A stretch of 51,790 nt of DNA from Nanobdellota archaeon (GTDB lineage Archaea > Nanobdellota > Nanobdellia > Pacearchaeales > GW2011-AR1). Positions 33,701-40,668 of this stretch are shown in pieces. The first letter of the stretch is position 1. Each line of letters begins with the position of its first letter. Where the stretch lies: the NCBI GenBank assembly GCA_022563455.1, contig JADFNI010000002.1:1-51790 (forward strand). The letters run 5' to 3'. Both the position numbers and the translations under genes were made by a program. Below the pieces are notes generated by a model that made no database searches, had not been told where the DNA came from, and saw nothing but the letters and a program-made list of their open reading frames with translations.

Positions 33701-35758
33701 GACTTGGATTTTCAAGAGGGTAATCAAACAATAGGATTAAGGTTCCAAAATGTTGAAATTCCACAGGGCGCTGTTATAGATAATGCTTATATTGAGTTTG
33801 AAGTTGATGAAACAAATACTGTTACTACAAATTTAAGAATTTATGGTGAAGATGAAGATAATCCTGCCACATTTTTTAATGTTGATAATAACATAACACC
33901 AAGAACAAAAACTACTGCTTTTGCTTCCTGGGATAATATTCCTGCTTGGAATACTGTAAGTGAGAAACAACAAACCGTTGACATTAGCAATGTTGTTAAG
34001 GAGATAGTGGACAGATCTGGATGGTCTTCTGGAAATTCGATGGTATTTATTATTAATGGAACAGGTAAAAGAGTGGCCGAAGCATGGGATGGAGAGTCTG
34101 CGAATGCTCCTTTGTTAATTGTTAATTGGACTACGGTTTCTGACGACCCTGTTGTAAGTTTAAATTCTCCTGCAAATAGTGTTGTTCTTAATTCTTCACA
34201 GGTGGCTTTCAATTGTTCAGCTACAGATAATAATGGATTGCAAAATATGACTCTTTATTTATCTGAATCTAATGGTTCTAATGGTTCTGTTGAGTATCTT
34301 TCAAATTATTCTGTCTGGAAATACAATGACAGCAATATTTATCCTGCTGCTGATTGGTTCAATGAGGGTTTTGACGATTCTTCTTGGCCTAATGGTGCTG
34401 CGAGAATTGGTGTTGAGACTGTTAGTGGTTGGTTAAATACTACTTTGGATGGTGGAGGGGATACTTATCCTTCATATTATTTTAGAACTACATTTAATGT
34501 TAATTCTGTTTTAGATGTAATTAATATGTCATTTAATATTGATTATGATGATGGTTATGTTGTTTATTTGAATGGTTATGAGATAAACAGAAGTAATAGT
34601 ACTATAGGGGTTGATGAAACAAATCATTCTGCTTTAACTACTGCAACGCATAACTGGGCATGTGATGGAGACACTCCTCCTACTTGTACTCCTGGAGGAA
34701 ACAGTGATCCAGTTTGGCCAAAAATCACTCTTAATTCAACACATCTTAATTATCTTAATGACGGCGAAAATACTTTAGCTGTTTTAATTAAACAGAGAAC
34801 TGTAGCTAGCAGTGATTCTATGCTTATGCTTAATCTTTATGGTTATGAGCGACAGTATCCTGATTTACAGGCAAATGAAACTAAAAATATTTCTGGAACA
34901 AGCAATGAAAGTATTTTTACATTGAATCTGAATAACAGTTATTATTCCTGGAACTGCCTTGCTTATGATTCTTCTGGAAATAGTGATTGGGGAGATAGCA
35001 ACAGAAGTTTGAAGGTTAATTCTTCAAATAACTCTCCGCAAATAACTCAGATCCAACCTATTGGTGCTATAACATTATCCCAGTTTACTACAAAAAATGT
35101 AAATATTTTATTTAATGTTACAGATACAGACGGCTTTACTGATTTGAATGATTCAAAATCATGGTGTGCTTTAACTAAATCAGGAGAAGCGACAAGAAAC
35201 TCAACATCTTGTACTGCTCAAAATCAATCTGGAAATGATTTAGTTTATAATTGTTCTTTGGATATGCAGTTCTATGATGATGCTGGAATATGGAATGTAA
35301 CCTGTTTTGCAGAGGATATTAATGGAGCAAGTGATACTAATAATACAGAAACAGCAACGGTGAATGCTTTGAATTATGTAACTCAGAATTTATTAGATCT
35401 AAATTGGTCAAGTTTAACTCCTGGCAATAATAGTGAAGAGGCTCAATCTCCTCTGGTCTTTACTAATGGTGGTAATCAGAATTATCCTAACTTTAATATA
35501 AGTTCACAGAACGCTACCTTTAATTCAAACAAAATAACTCACGACCGATTTTTGGTTGATAATGAAACAAGCCAGTCATCTGGTCAGATTCCCTTGGCTG
35601 ATTCAGGAGTTATTTGGAATGATGGTTCTCTAACAAAATGTGTTTCTCCTTGCTCATCAAATAGTACTGAAGCTGCATATTTTTATGTTGATACTCCAAC
35701 AGGGATAATAGGAGGTGTTTATGCAAGCATTGCAAATTGGACAATCTTATTATCTTAA
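30761..35758 (+). CDS. Large secreted multidomain surface protein (1665 residues)
   Basis: Signal peptide at about 8-26. Domains in order: a 22-Cys acidic region (about 35-170); an Ig-like/big domain (about 205-300); an Asn-rich run; a domain with YKCKDWNF...CYGEW; a LamG domain (about 691-890); a DNRLRE/CBM96-like sandwich (about 947-1122: SSDLE, IGLRFQNVEIPQGA, EIVDRSGWSSGNS); an Ig-like domain interrupted by a jelly-roll insertion (about 1184-1370: FDDSSWPNGAARIG, YYFRTTF, DYDDGYVVYLNG); and a C-terminal domain (about 1424-1665) homologous to the whole mature 287-residue protein encoded next. There is no C-terminal membrane helix, so attachment must be by protein contact. The inserted and DNRLRE-like domains are typical of bacteria. 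Confidence 0.85.
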   Translation: MMNKDIRRIGVFAISLVVIMAFSSASNFTEGIVEGCEVVETCEDVLVGVLCVNKTIETCEDVCSIEVVSLCHEKISEVCEDVCFETCENIENCETQCSGEGAEGEEICGEVCETESVCEEVCSEQCNEVINEICKDAQKKICEHINCFEEFIESCDGVIEQKECVSETICNVPNARSVNNENESDRTSLRRSDLIKTTLDLIMDKIESFVESIVTLSATLVDGNNTPVSDKKIEFYSYETIIGSEFTNMDGIAKIDWNTSLFQIGVYRVSARFSEDRLFENSSMSLNILIENFDGSNKYKYSNYSEVNESLRLINNNNNNNNITLNNINNITNNITLNVTITNETGSFYWNHEIVNEYGDVNESVRVRLKVPKRLKQITDEIDFEKIKSNNTRDKEKVRLLKEILEEELEFEYEKVEFISEISAIEKIEFNDLEIIDYTISLGIEEVNDSNFVQSYAIDPSQLNFTDAVVTVIAKGTELYKCKDWNFSLGECYGEWKLFKTGLVLGEEYSFILTANDPGFGEIIAIDAVHLDSNYSFISNVFEEVREKDNFWSETISDEHYVRVTYEKNLTNGNVIDVFVRGGGGFEVYEKDKNLSLGSSSEIDSFNGEWKYITLENVVGSSDIFDFKISGSLEFDYIHDAPPNLTSVVLNSTLGTNLTTEDLTVYTDQDDNSSLKLIYNWKRNSSFITVLNMPFEGGSNSTFTKDYSDNANNATGFNGSLWQSNGGYDGKGTYKFNRSAETYFSVPDFAYSDNFTISFWVKIPALSGSSWHYVYSHGTWNSFNNVRIYFAESNGNLFAQMRDSDDDAAMSLIKGGLDDGNWHFITLTVGQGIGAAFYVDGVFDSSNNTVGTDAFNPGTDLFIAKRSDLANRYFNGWVDDLRVHNSILSLDQIILLNNSQPNKIHSSETSVGDVWQSCVIPNDGIEDGNKVCSNNLTILSPSSGSVSIRIIQSSDDAEEAVDGPFVGDTEIDSSDLEMIEDLDFQEGNQTIGLRFQNVEIPQGAVIDNAYIEFEVDETNTVTTNLRIYGEDEDNPATFFNVDNNITPRTKTTAFASWDNIPAWNTVSEKQQTVDISNVVKEIVDRSGWSSGNSMVFIINGTGKRVAEAWDGESANAPLLIVNWTTVSDDPVVSLNSPANSVVLNSSQVAFNCSATDNNGLQNMTLYLSESNGSNGSVEYLSNYSVWKYNDSNIYPAADWFNEGFDDSSWPNGAARIGVETVSGWLNTTLDGGGDTYPSYYFRTTFNVNSVLDVINMSFNIDYDDGYVVYLNGYEINRSNSTIGVDETNHSALTTATHNWACDGDTPPTCTPGGNSDPVWPKITLNSTHLNYLNDGENTLAVLIKQRTVASSDSMLMLNLYGYERQYPDLQANETKNISGTSNESIFTLNLNNSYYSWNCLAYDSSGNSDWGDSNRSLKVNSSNNSPQITQIQPIGAITLSQFTTKNVNILFNVTDTDGFTDLNDSKSWCALTKSGEATRNSTSCTAQNQSGNDLVYNCSLDMQFYDDAGIWNVTCFAEDINGASDTNNTETATVNALNYVTQNLLDLNWSSLTPGNNSEEAQSPLVFTNGGNQNYPNFNISSQNATFNSNKITHDRFLVDNETSQSSGQIPLADSGVIWNDGSLTKCVSPCSSNSTEAAYFYVDTPTGIIGGVYASIANWTILLS

Positions 35759-35843
35759 AAGGAGAAAAGTGAAAACAAATCAAAGATTTTCATTCACACA
35801 AATGTGGATGAAGGTTAATTTTAATGAAAGGAGGTAAAAAGAC

Positions 35844-36707
35844 ATGAATAAAAAAGCAAGAAGTGTATTAGGAACTGTTTTGGTAGTTGCAACATTTATA
35901 TCTTTAATGATGTATTTTGTTGTAGCAGATACTGAGTGTACTGGTCAGGATTGTTCAGTGAGTACTTCTTTGAGCGTTGGAAATTCTGTACCAAATATAA
36001 CAAATGTTGAGGGTGGTCTTGATGTTACTTTAACTGAAGAGTCTTCAGTTACTAAGAATGTTACTTTCAATGTGACTGATAATAATGGCTTTGCTGATCT
36101 AAATGATTCAACAGCACAGTGCATTGGTTTTAAGACAGGAGAAGCTAATAGAACGTCTTCAAGTTGTACACCATTGACTCAAAGCGGAAATAATGCGTCT
36201 TATGATTGTGCAGTAGATTTTCAATATTTTGATGCAGCTGCTGCAGATTGGACGTGGAATTGTACCATATCAGATAATTCAGCCGCAAGTGCTACTAACG
36301 ATACTGTTAGTTTTACTATAAATAGCTTGAACTTTGTTGATGTAAACGTAACGACGGTTTCATGGGCTGTTGTTAATCCAAGTACAGACGATGAAGAGGC
36401 AGATGCTCCTATAAATCTTGACAATGGTGGAAACCAGAATTATGAGACAGCATTTGTAACAGCATACAACGCGACAGATGGAAGCAACGTTATTCCTGCA
36501 TCAGTGTTTTCTCTAAATAATTTGACAGGACAAACTGCAGGACAAACATATATGGTAGAAAACGTATCAACCAATATAACAAGTTTCTTCACATTGCCTC
36601 GTGGAAACGCGGCAAATGAAGATATATTTGTTTACGTAGACACGCCTGCTGTTCCTACTGGAAGCTACACTAGCACGAATAACTGGATAATAGAAATAAC
36701 TGCATAA
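35844..36707 (+). CDS. Secreted 287-residue protein, possible major surface subunit
   Basis: Signal peptide to about residue 29 (ending YFVVA), then mature N-terminus DTECTGQDCSV. The mature protein aligns along its length with the C-terminal 240 residues of the 1665-residue protein, with four matching Cys, NVTD..GF.DLNDS, the GGNQNY block and FVYVDTP. There is no membrane helix. The ribosome site is strong (GGAGGT, 8 bases before ATG). Codon choice in the second half shifts to more AAC/ACA/GCA/GGA than the neighbours, as in highly expressed genes. A T-rich terminator-like run follows. An abundant lattice or filament subunit is a reasonable inference. Confidence 0.82.
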   Translation: MNKKARSVLGTVLVVATFISLMMYFVVADTECTGQDCSVSTSLSVGNSVPNITNVEGGLDVTLTEESSVTKNVTFNVTDNNGFADLNDSTAQCIGFKTGEANRTSSSCTPLTQSGNNASYDCAVDFQYFDAAAADWTWNCTISDNSAASATNDTVSFTINSLNFVDVNVTTVSWAVVNPSTDDEEADAPINLDNGGNQNYETAFVTAYNATDGSNVIPASVFSLNNLTGQTAGQTYMVENVSTNITSFFTLPRGNAANEDIFVYVDTPAVPTGSYTSTNNWIIEITA

Positions 36708-36732
36708 GTGACAATAGACAAACTGCATAAGT

Positions 36733-36750
36733 TTGATTTTTTATTTTTAA
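36733..36750 (+). terminator. T-rich terminator after the 287-residue protein gene
   Basis: A run of mostly T (TTTTTTATTTTT) about 30 bases after the stop, as expected for archaeal termination. It lies downstream of a 12-bp direct repeat AACTGCATAAGT (36698 and 36721). The next gene has its own GGAGGT site 120 bases later. Confidence 0.4.
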
Positions 36751-36832
36751 GTTAAGAAAGGATCTTAGGGTCTTGGTAGCTAGAGCTGTCCCCCCTGTAA
36801 GAGAAAACTAGAGTGAAAGGAGGTATTAAAGA

Positions 36833-37387
36833 ATGATAATAAATAAGAACATAAAATTGCAAGAACTAGTTGTTTTAGTTAGCTTGGCTTTTTTACTTTT
36901 GCCTAGTGTGAGTGCTTTTGCAAATACCTTTCTCGAGGATAAAACAATGCATCTTTGGAAAGGAGAAATAGGAAAGTATTGTATTTACTTACAGAATACT
37001 GGAGAAGAAGATATTGTACAAGTTATTAGGATTTTCGAAGGAGAGGAATATATAAGGAACCTGGATGAAATTGATGGAGAGTTTGATGTTTCTGTCGGGA
37101 CAATTAGTGATCAGTTGCCTATCTGTATGAAATTAAAATTACCTAGGAGTGTCGAAAGGGATGAGAAGTATGCTATAAGTTACGGAGTGGCAGGTTCCTC
37201 GTCTAATAATGAGGAAGGATTGGTGTCTTTTGCACCAATTCAAATAAGAGAAACATTCTATCTAACAGAAAGATTAGATGAAAAACCGCGTTCTAATACA
37301 ATTTACGTTGTTTCTGGACTGACACTAATTACTATTCTAGGGATAGGATATTACTACAGACGTAGGAGGAAGAAATTAAGAATATGA
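36833..37387 (+). CDS. Type I membrane protein with Ig-like extracellular domain
   Basis: A 184-residue protein: signal peptide to about residue 28 (LLPSVSA), a beta-rich extracellular domain with a Cys pair (YCIYLQNTG about 48-56; PICMKLKLP about 95-103), a membrane helix at about 157-174 and a very basic tail RRRRKK. AAAGGAGGT precedes the start. It overlaps the next gene by 4 bases. It resembles the short Ig-like anchors elsewhere in this window only in layout. Function unknown. Confidence 0.78.
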   Translation: MIINKNIKLQELVVLVSLAFLLLPSVSAFANTFLEDKTMHLWKGEIGKYCIYLQNTGEEDIVQVIRIFEGEEYIRNLDEIDGEFDVSVGTISDQLPICMKLKLPRSVERDEKYAISYGVAGSSSNNEEGLVSFAPIQIRETFYLTERLDEKPRSNTIYVVSGLTLITILGIGYYYRRRRKKLRI

Positions 37388-38010
37388 CGAGCAAAAGAAT
37401 GATCTTTTTGGGCTTGTTAGTTATAGCTGTGAGTCTATCCACATTTGTTTCTGCGGATACAGAATGTACTAATGAGGATTGTTCTGTTGGATTTTCTCTT
37501 AATGTTGTAGGAAGTCCTAGTTCTTTTTTTGGTTTTGTTAAAGACTTATTTAATGTACCGATTAATGGAACACTCGTAGAAATCTTAGGAACTAATTACT
37601 CGAATATAACTGTCGCTGGATTCTACAACATAACCCAAGAATCATTTGGAGCCTTCGATTTGAAAGCATCGAAATCTGGTTTTCTGAGTCAAACCAAGAC
37701 TAATCAATTAGTGGCAGAGGGGGGCGCAAAGCAGGTCGATTTTGATTTGTCAAAGGTTGGGGGAATTGGAGGTAATGTGGTTGATCTATTTACTCTTTTG
37801 GGGGTTGAAAATGCGAACGTAACCCTAAAAATTTATGGGTTATTTTTAGATTCAACTTTGACGGATTCTACTGGTAATTATTCTTTTGGGAATTTAGTCC
37901 CTGGTTATTATGAAATAATTGTGACAGCAAGTGAGTTTTTGACTAACACAAGACCCGACATTCACGTTTTAGGGGGAGAAAACACAGTTGTTAATTTTTG
38001 GATGTGGTAG
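37384..38010 (+). CDS. Secreted carboxypeptidase-regulatory-like domain protein
   Basis: A 208-residue exported protein. After the signal peptide (ending FVSA) the mature form starts DTECTNEDCSV, almost the same as the 287-residue protein. Two CarboxypepD_reg/CnaB-like beta-sandwich units follow (about 45-115 and 120-208), with N..L.DS.G.YSF..L.PG.Y. No membrane helix is present. The start overlaps the previous stop (ATGA). Likely an accessory envelope protein. Confidence 0.8.
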   Translation: MTSKRMIFLGLLVIAVSLSTFVSADTECTNEDCSVGFSLNVVGSPSSFFGFVKDLFNVPINGTLVEILGTNYSNITVAGFYNITQESFGAFDLKASKSGFLSQTKTNQLVAEGGAKQVDFDLSKVGGIGGNVVDLFTLLGVENANVTLKIYGLFLDSTLTDSTGNYSFGNLVPGYYEIIVTASEFLTNTRPDIHVLGGENTVVNFWMW

Positions 38011-38011
38011 T

Positions 38012-39730
38012 ATGAAGATGATGATTATTTTATTGATGATGTTTAGTGTATTTTTGTTAGCTGGGTCTGTTCTTGTGTCTGGATCTGTTTGGTCAAGTTA
38101 TGTTCTTGATGAAAAATCTGGGGCTGGAATTTTAGAGGTAAATATTAGTGCTGTTCTTTCTCTTGATGGAACCATTATGAACTCTACGTTTACAGATACT
38201 AACGGTTTTTTTAGTATTTTTGTGCCATTAGTTAATAATGTAAACGAGGCATTTAGATTTTCTGCTTCTAAGACAAATTATAAAAATACATTGACCCAAG
38301 CATGGCCCAACATGGCCTCTGATTTCACCCTTCCTATGAATATTTCTTTAGGCAAATTATTGTCTGGAACTATAGCCGGAAGAGTTACAGATCCTAACAT
38401 GGATGGCATTGGGGGGGCAAGCGTTTTTGCAACTCAGGCAAATGTAATAATAAATTCTACCTTGACAGATTCTAATGGGAATTATTCTCTTAGCTTACTA
38501 GATGGTACTTATACCTTTTTGATAACTGCTTCAGGACACTTGAATCAAACTATAACAAACGTAGTTGTTCTTGAAAATACAACTAGTACACAGGATTTTA
38601 CTCCTAGTTTAGAAAATATTCCTCCAGTAATTTTTAATGTTGATGCAACTTTGATTGCTTCCTCTGGAGCGGTGATAATATGGCAAACGGACGAGCTGGC
38701 TAATTCAAGTGTTTTTTACAATACTTTGGGCGCATCTAGTTTGGTTTCTGATTCTTCAACGCTTGTGACTTCTCATTTAGTAAGATTAAGCAGTTTGTCT
38801 CCTAGCACTTTGTATTTTTACAATGTAAATAGTTGTGATGCTTTGGGAAATTGCAATAGTTCCAGCACGTATAATTTTACAACTTCTGCTGTAGTGATTG
38901 ATTCTTGCGGTGACAATGTTTGTAGTAATGAGGAAAGTTGTTCAAGTTGTTCTTTAGATTGTGGAGCCTGTGGAGGGGGAATTGCAGAGTTAACTAACAT
39001 GACAAGAATTTTAAGACAGGGGTTTAAAATAATGTTTATGATTGAAGGAGAGGTGTATTATCTTGAACTTGTCGAGTTAACAAATACAACTGCTGTGATT
39101 ATTATTTCCTCAGAACCTCAACAAGCCACATTGAAAATTGGGGAGAGAAAAGGATTTGAAGTTACAGGGGATGAGTATTATGATGTTTTAGTTAAATTAA
39201 ATAATATAGAAGATGATAGAGCTAATTTGACTATCTCTTATATTCATAAAAATATCCTTCCAGAAAGACTATTTGATATAAAATTAGAGTTAGAAAATAG
39301 TTTAATAAAAAGTTTTGATGAACTTGTTGTAATTGCTACTTTTGAAAATTTTGGGACAGAACCAACACCTGTTACTTTGCTATTTACTATTTTAAACAAG
39401 AACGGAGAAGAAGTTCATAGTGAAGAGCACACTATTATTGTAGAAACAGAGGAAGTTTTTAGGAGAAGCTTTGCAGATGTTGATATTGACTTGCCTAACG
39501 GGAAATACACTTTTATTTTAACAACGCTATATAATGTGATTGTTGTAGATGAATTCAGACAAGAATTTGAGATTGAGAAAAGTGCTATAGTTAGAGTAAT
39601 TGAACAAATTAAAATTTGGCACATCTTTATGGTTTTTATTGTTATTTCGATATTTGCCTGGTATTTTATTTATAGGTTTAGAAAATTGAGAAGAATCCCT
39701 AAAAGTAGCAAGGGAGGGTCAAAGAAATGA
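38012..39730 (+). CDS. Membrane-anchored surface protein with CnaB-like, FN3-like and Cys-rich domains
   Basis: I use ATG 38012, just after the previous stop (38010), rather than the TTG at 37988: about 572 residues. Signal sequence at about 3-22; two CarboxypepD_reg-like units (about 25-110 and 115-200); an FN3/phosphatase-N-like unit (about 207-295, VIIWQTDELANSSVFY); a Cys-rich knot (SCGDNVCSNEESCSSC, then DCGAC); the shared C-terminal pair (an IGE...EVT...YYDVLV unit about 335-415 and an LPERLFDI Ig-like unit about 418-525); a membrane helix about 540-560 and a basic tail. Confidence 0.82.
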   Translation: MKMMIILLMMFSVFLLAGSVLVSGSVWSSYVLDEKSGAGILEVNISAVLSLDGTIMNSTFTDTNGFFSIFVPLVNNVNEAFRFSASKTNYKNTLTQAWPNMASDFTLPMNISLGKLLSGTIAGRVTDPNMDGIGGASVFATQANVIINSTLTDSNGNYSLSLLDGTYTFLITASGHLNQTITNVVVLENTTSTQDFTPSLENIPPVIFNVDATLIASSGAVIIWQTDELANSSVFYNTLGASSLVSDSSTLVTSHLVRLSSLSPSTLYFYNVNSCDALGNCNSSSTYNFTTSAVVIDSCGDNVCSNEESCSSCSLDCGACGGGIAELTNMTRILRQGFKIMFMIEGEVYYLELVELTNTTAVIIISSEPQQATLKIGERKGFEVTGDEYYDVLVKLNNIEDDRANLTISYIHKNILPERLFDIKLELENSLIKSFDELVVIATFENFGTEPTPVTLLFTILNKNGEEVHSEEHTIIVETEEVFRRSFADVDIDLPNGKYTFILTTLYNVIVVDEFRQEFEIEKSAIVRVIEQIKIWHIFMVFIVISIFAWYFIYRFRKLRRIPKSSKGGSKK

Positions 39731-39733
39731 AAA

Positions 39734-40630
39734 ATGATTAAAAAAAGAAGTACAATAAAAAAAGGGATGATTAGTTTACTATTAATGTTCTTAATTCTTG
39801 GTTTTTTGCCACAAATTTATGCAGGAGAGGTCAGTTCTGCAGGAATTACAACCATTACAGAGGGTCTAGATGAGGGTTCGATTTTTGATTCAATTGAAAA
39901 AATTTACGAGATAAGTCCTTCACGCTTAAAAAAAGGATACTCCACAATATTAAATGAAAAGGAAGCATTTAGAATTCAAGTTGATGGAAGAGATTATTAT
40001 ATAATTCTTTGGGATGTTCTAGATGAGGGATCTGTAAATCTAATTTTTCCAAAAGAGAGACAATTAACTCTTGAAATTGGAGACATAGTTTTAGTAGATG
40101 TAAATAAAAATAATAAATTTGATGTTAGGTTGGAATTAAAACCAATTGAGGATATTAATTTAAATCAGAGCAAGAAAGCGAATCTTTTTATTAAGGAATT
40201 TGTTGAAAGTGAATTAATTCCAACAGGAGACTATTTCGAACTGTTTGACGTTACAGTCATATTAGTGGAGAAAGAAATTTATAATGCTCGAGAATTAGGT
40301 GCACTCATAACTTTTGAAAATTTTGGAGAAGGAGCGTCCGAAATAGAAATTGTTTATTCAATTATAGATTCAGACAATTTAGAAGTTTATCAGGGAGTAG
40401 ATTCTCTAGTTGTACAAACTGAAGACAGTGTGGTTAAGAATTTTAATTTTTTAGAATTGCCTTTTGGAAAATATATTTTAAGAACTGAGATATTTTATGG
40501 ACAAAATCAAACTGGAGAAAGTGAACAAGATTTTGAAATAGTCGAAGTACCCGTTTTTTTAATACTAAAAGAACCTTTATTCTTTATTTTGATAATTATT
40601 ATTCTATCAATGATCATTGGATATGTATGA
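39734..40630 (+). CDS. Exported protein with degenerate copy of the shared C-terminal domain pair
   Basis: A 298-residue protein: signal sequence about 12-30 (ending IYA), a diverged copy of the IGE/YYD unit (about 75-150), then the Ig-like unit (about 165-270: LFDVTVILVEKEIYNARELG, then ITFENFGEG and LPFGKYILRTEIFY). It ends in a hydrophobic C-terminal helix (about 278-298) with no cytoplasmic tail. It lies 3 bases after the previous stop, so it is part of the same operon. Confidence 0.78.
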   Translation: MIKKRSTIKKGMISLLLMFLILGFLPQIYAGEVSSAGITTITEGLDEGSIFDSIEKIYEISPSRLKKGYSTILNEKEAFRIQVDGRDYYIILWDVLDEGSVNLIFPKERQLTLEIGDIVLVDVNKNNKFDVRLELKPIEDINLNQSKKANLFIKEFVESELIPTGDYFELFDVTVILVEKEIYNARELGALITFENFGEGASEIEIVYSIIDSDNLEVYQGVDSLVVQTEDSVVKNFNFLELPFGKYILRTEIFYGQNQTGESEQDFEIVEVPVFLILKEPLFFILIIIILSMIIGYV

Positions 40631-40668
40631 AGAGTTTCTAAAAGAGATATGGAAAAATTAAAGGAGAT

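Noticed and set aside
36700..36832. Possible small RNA or tRNA-like fold in the 125-bp gap
   Set aside because: No tRNA B-box (GGTTCRAAT) or cloverleaf is visible. The GC-richer patch GTCTTGGTAGCTAGAGCTG does not form a long stem.
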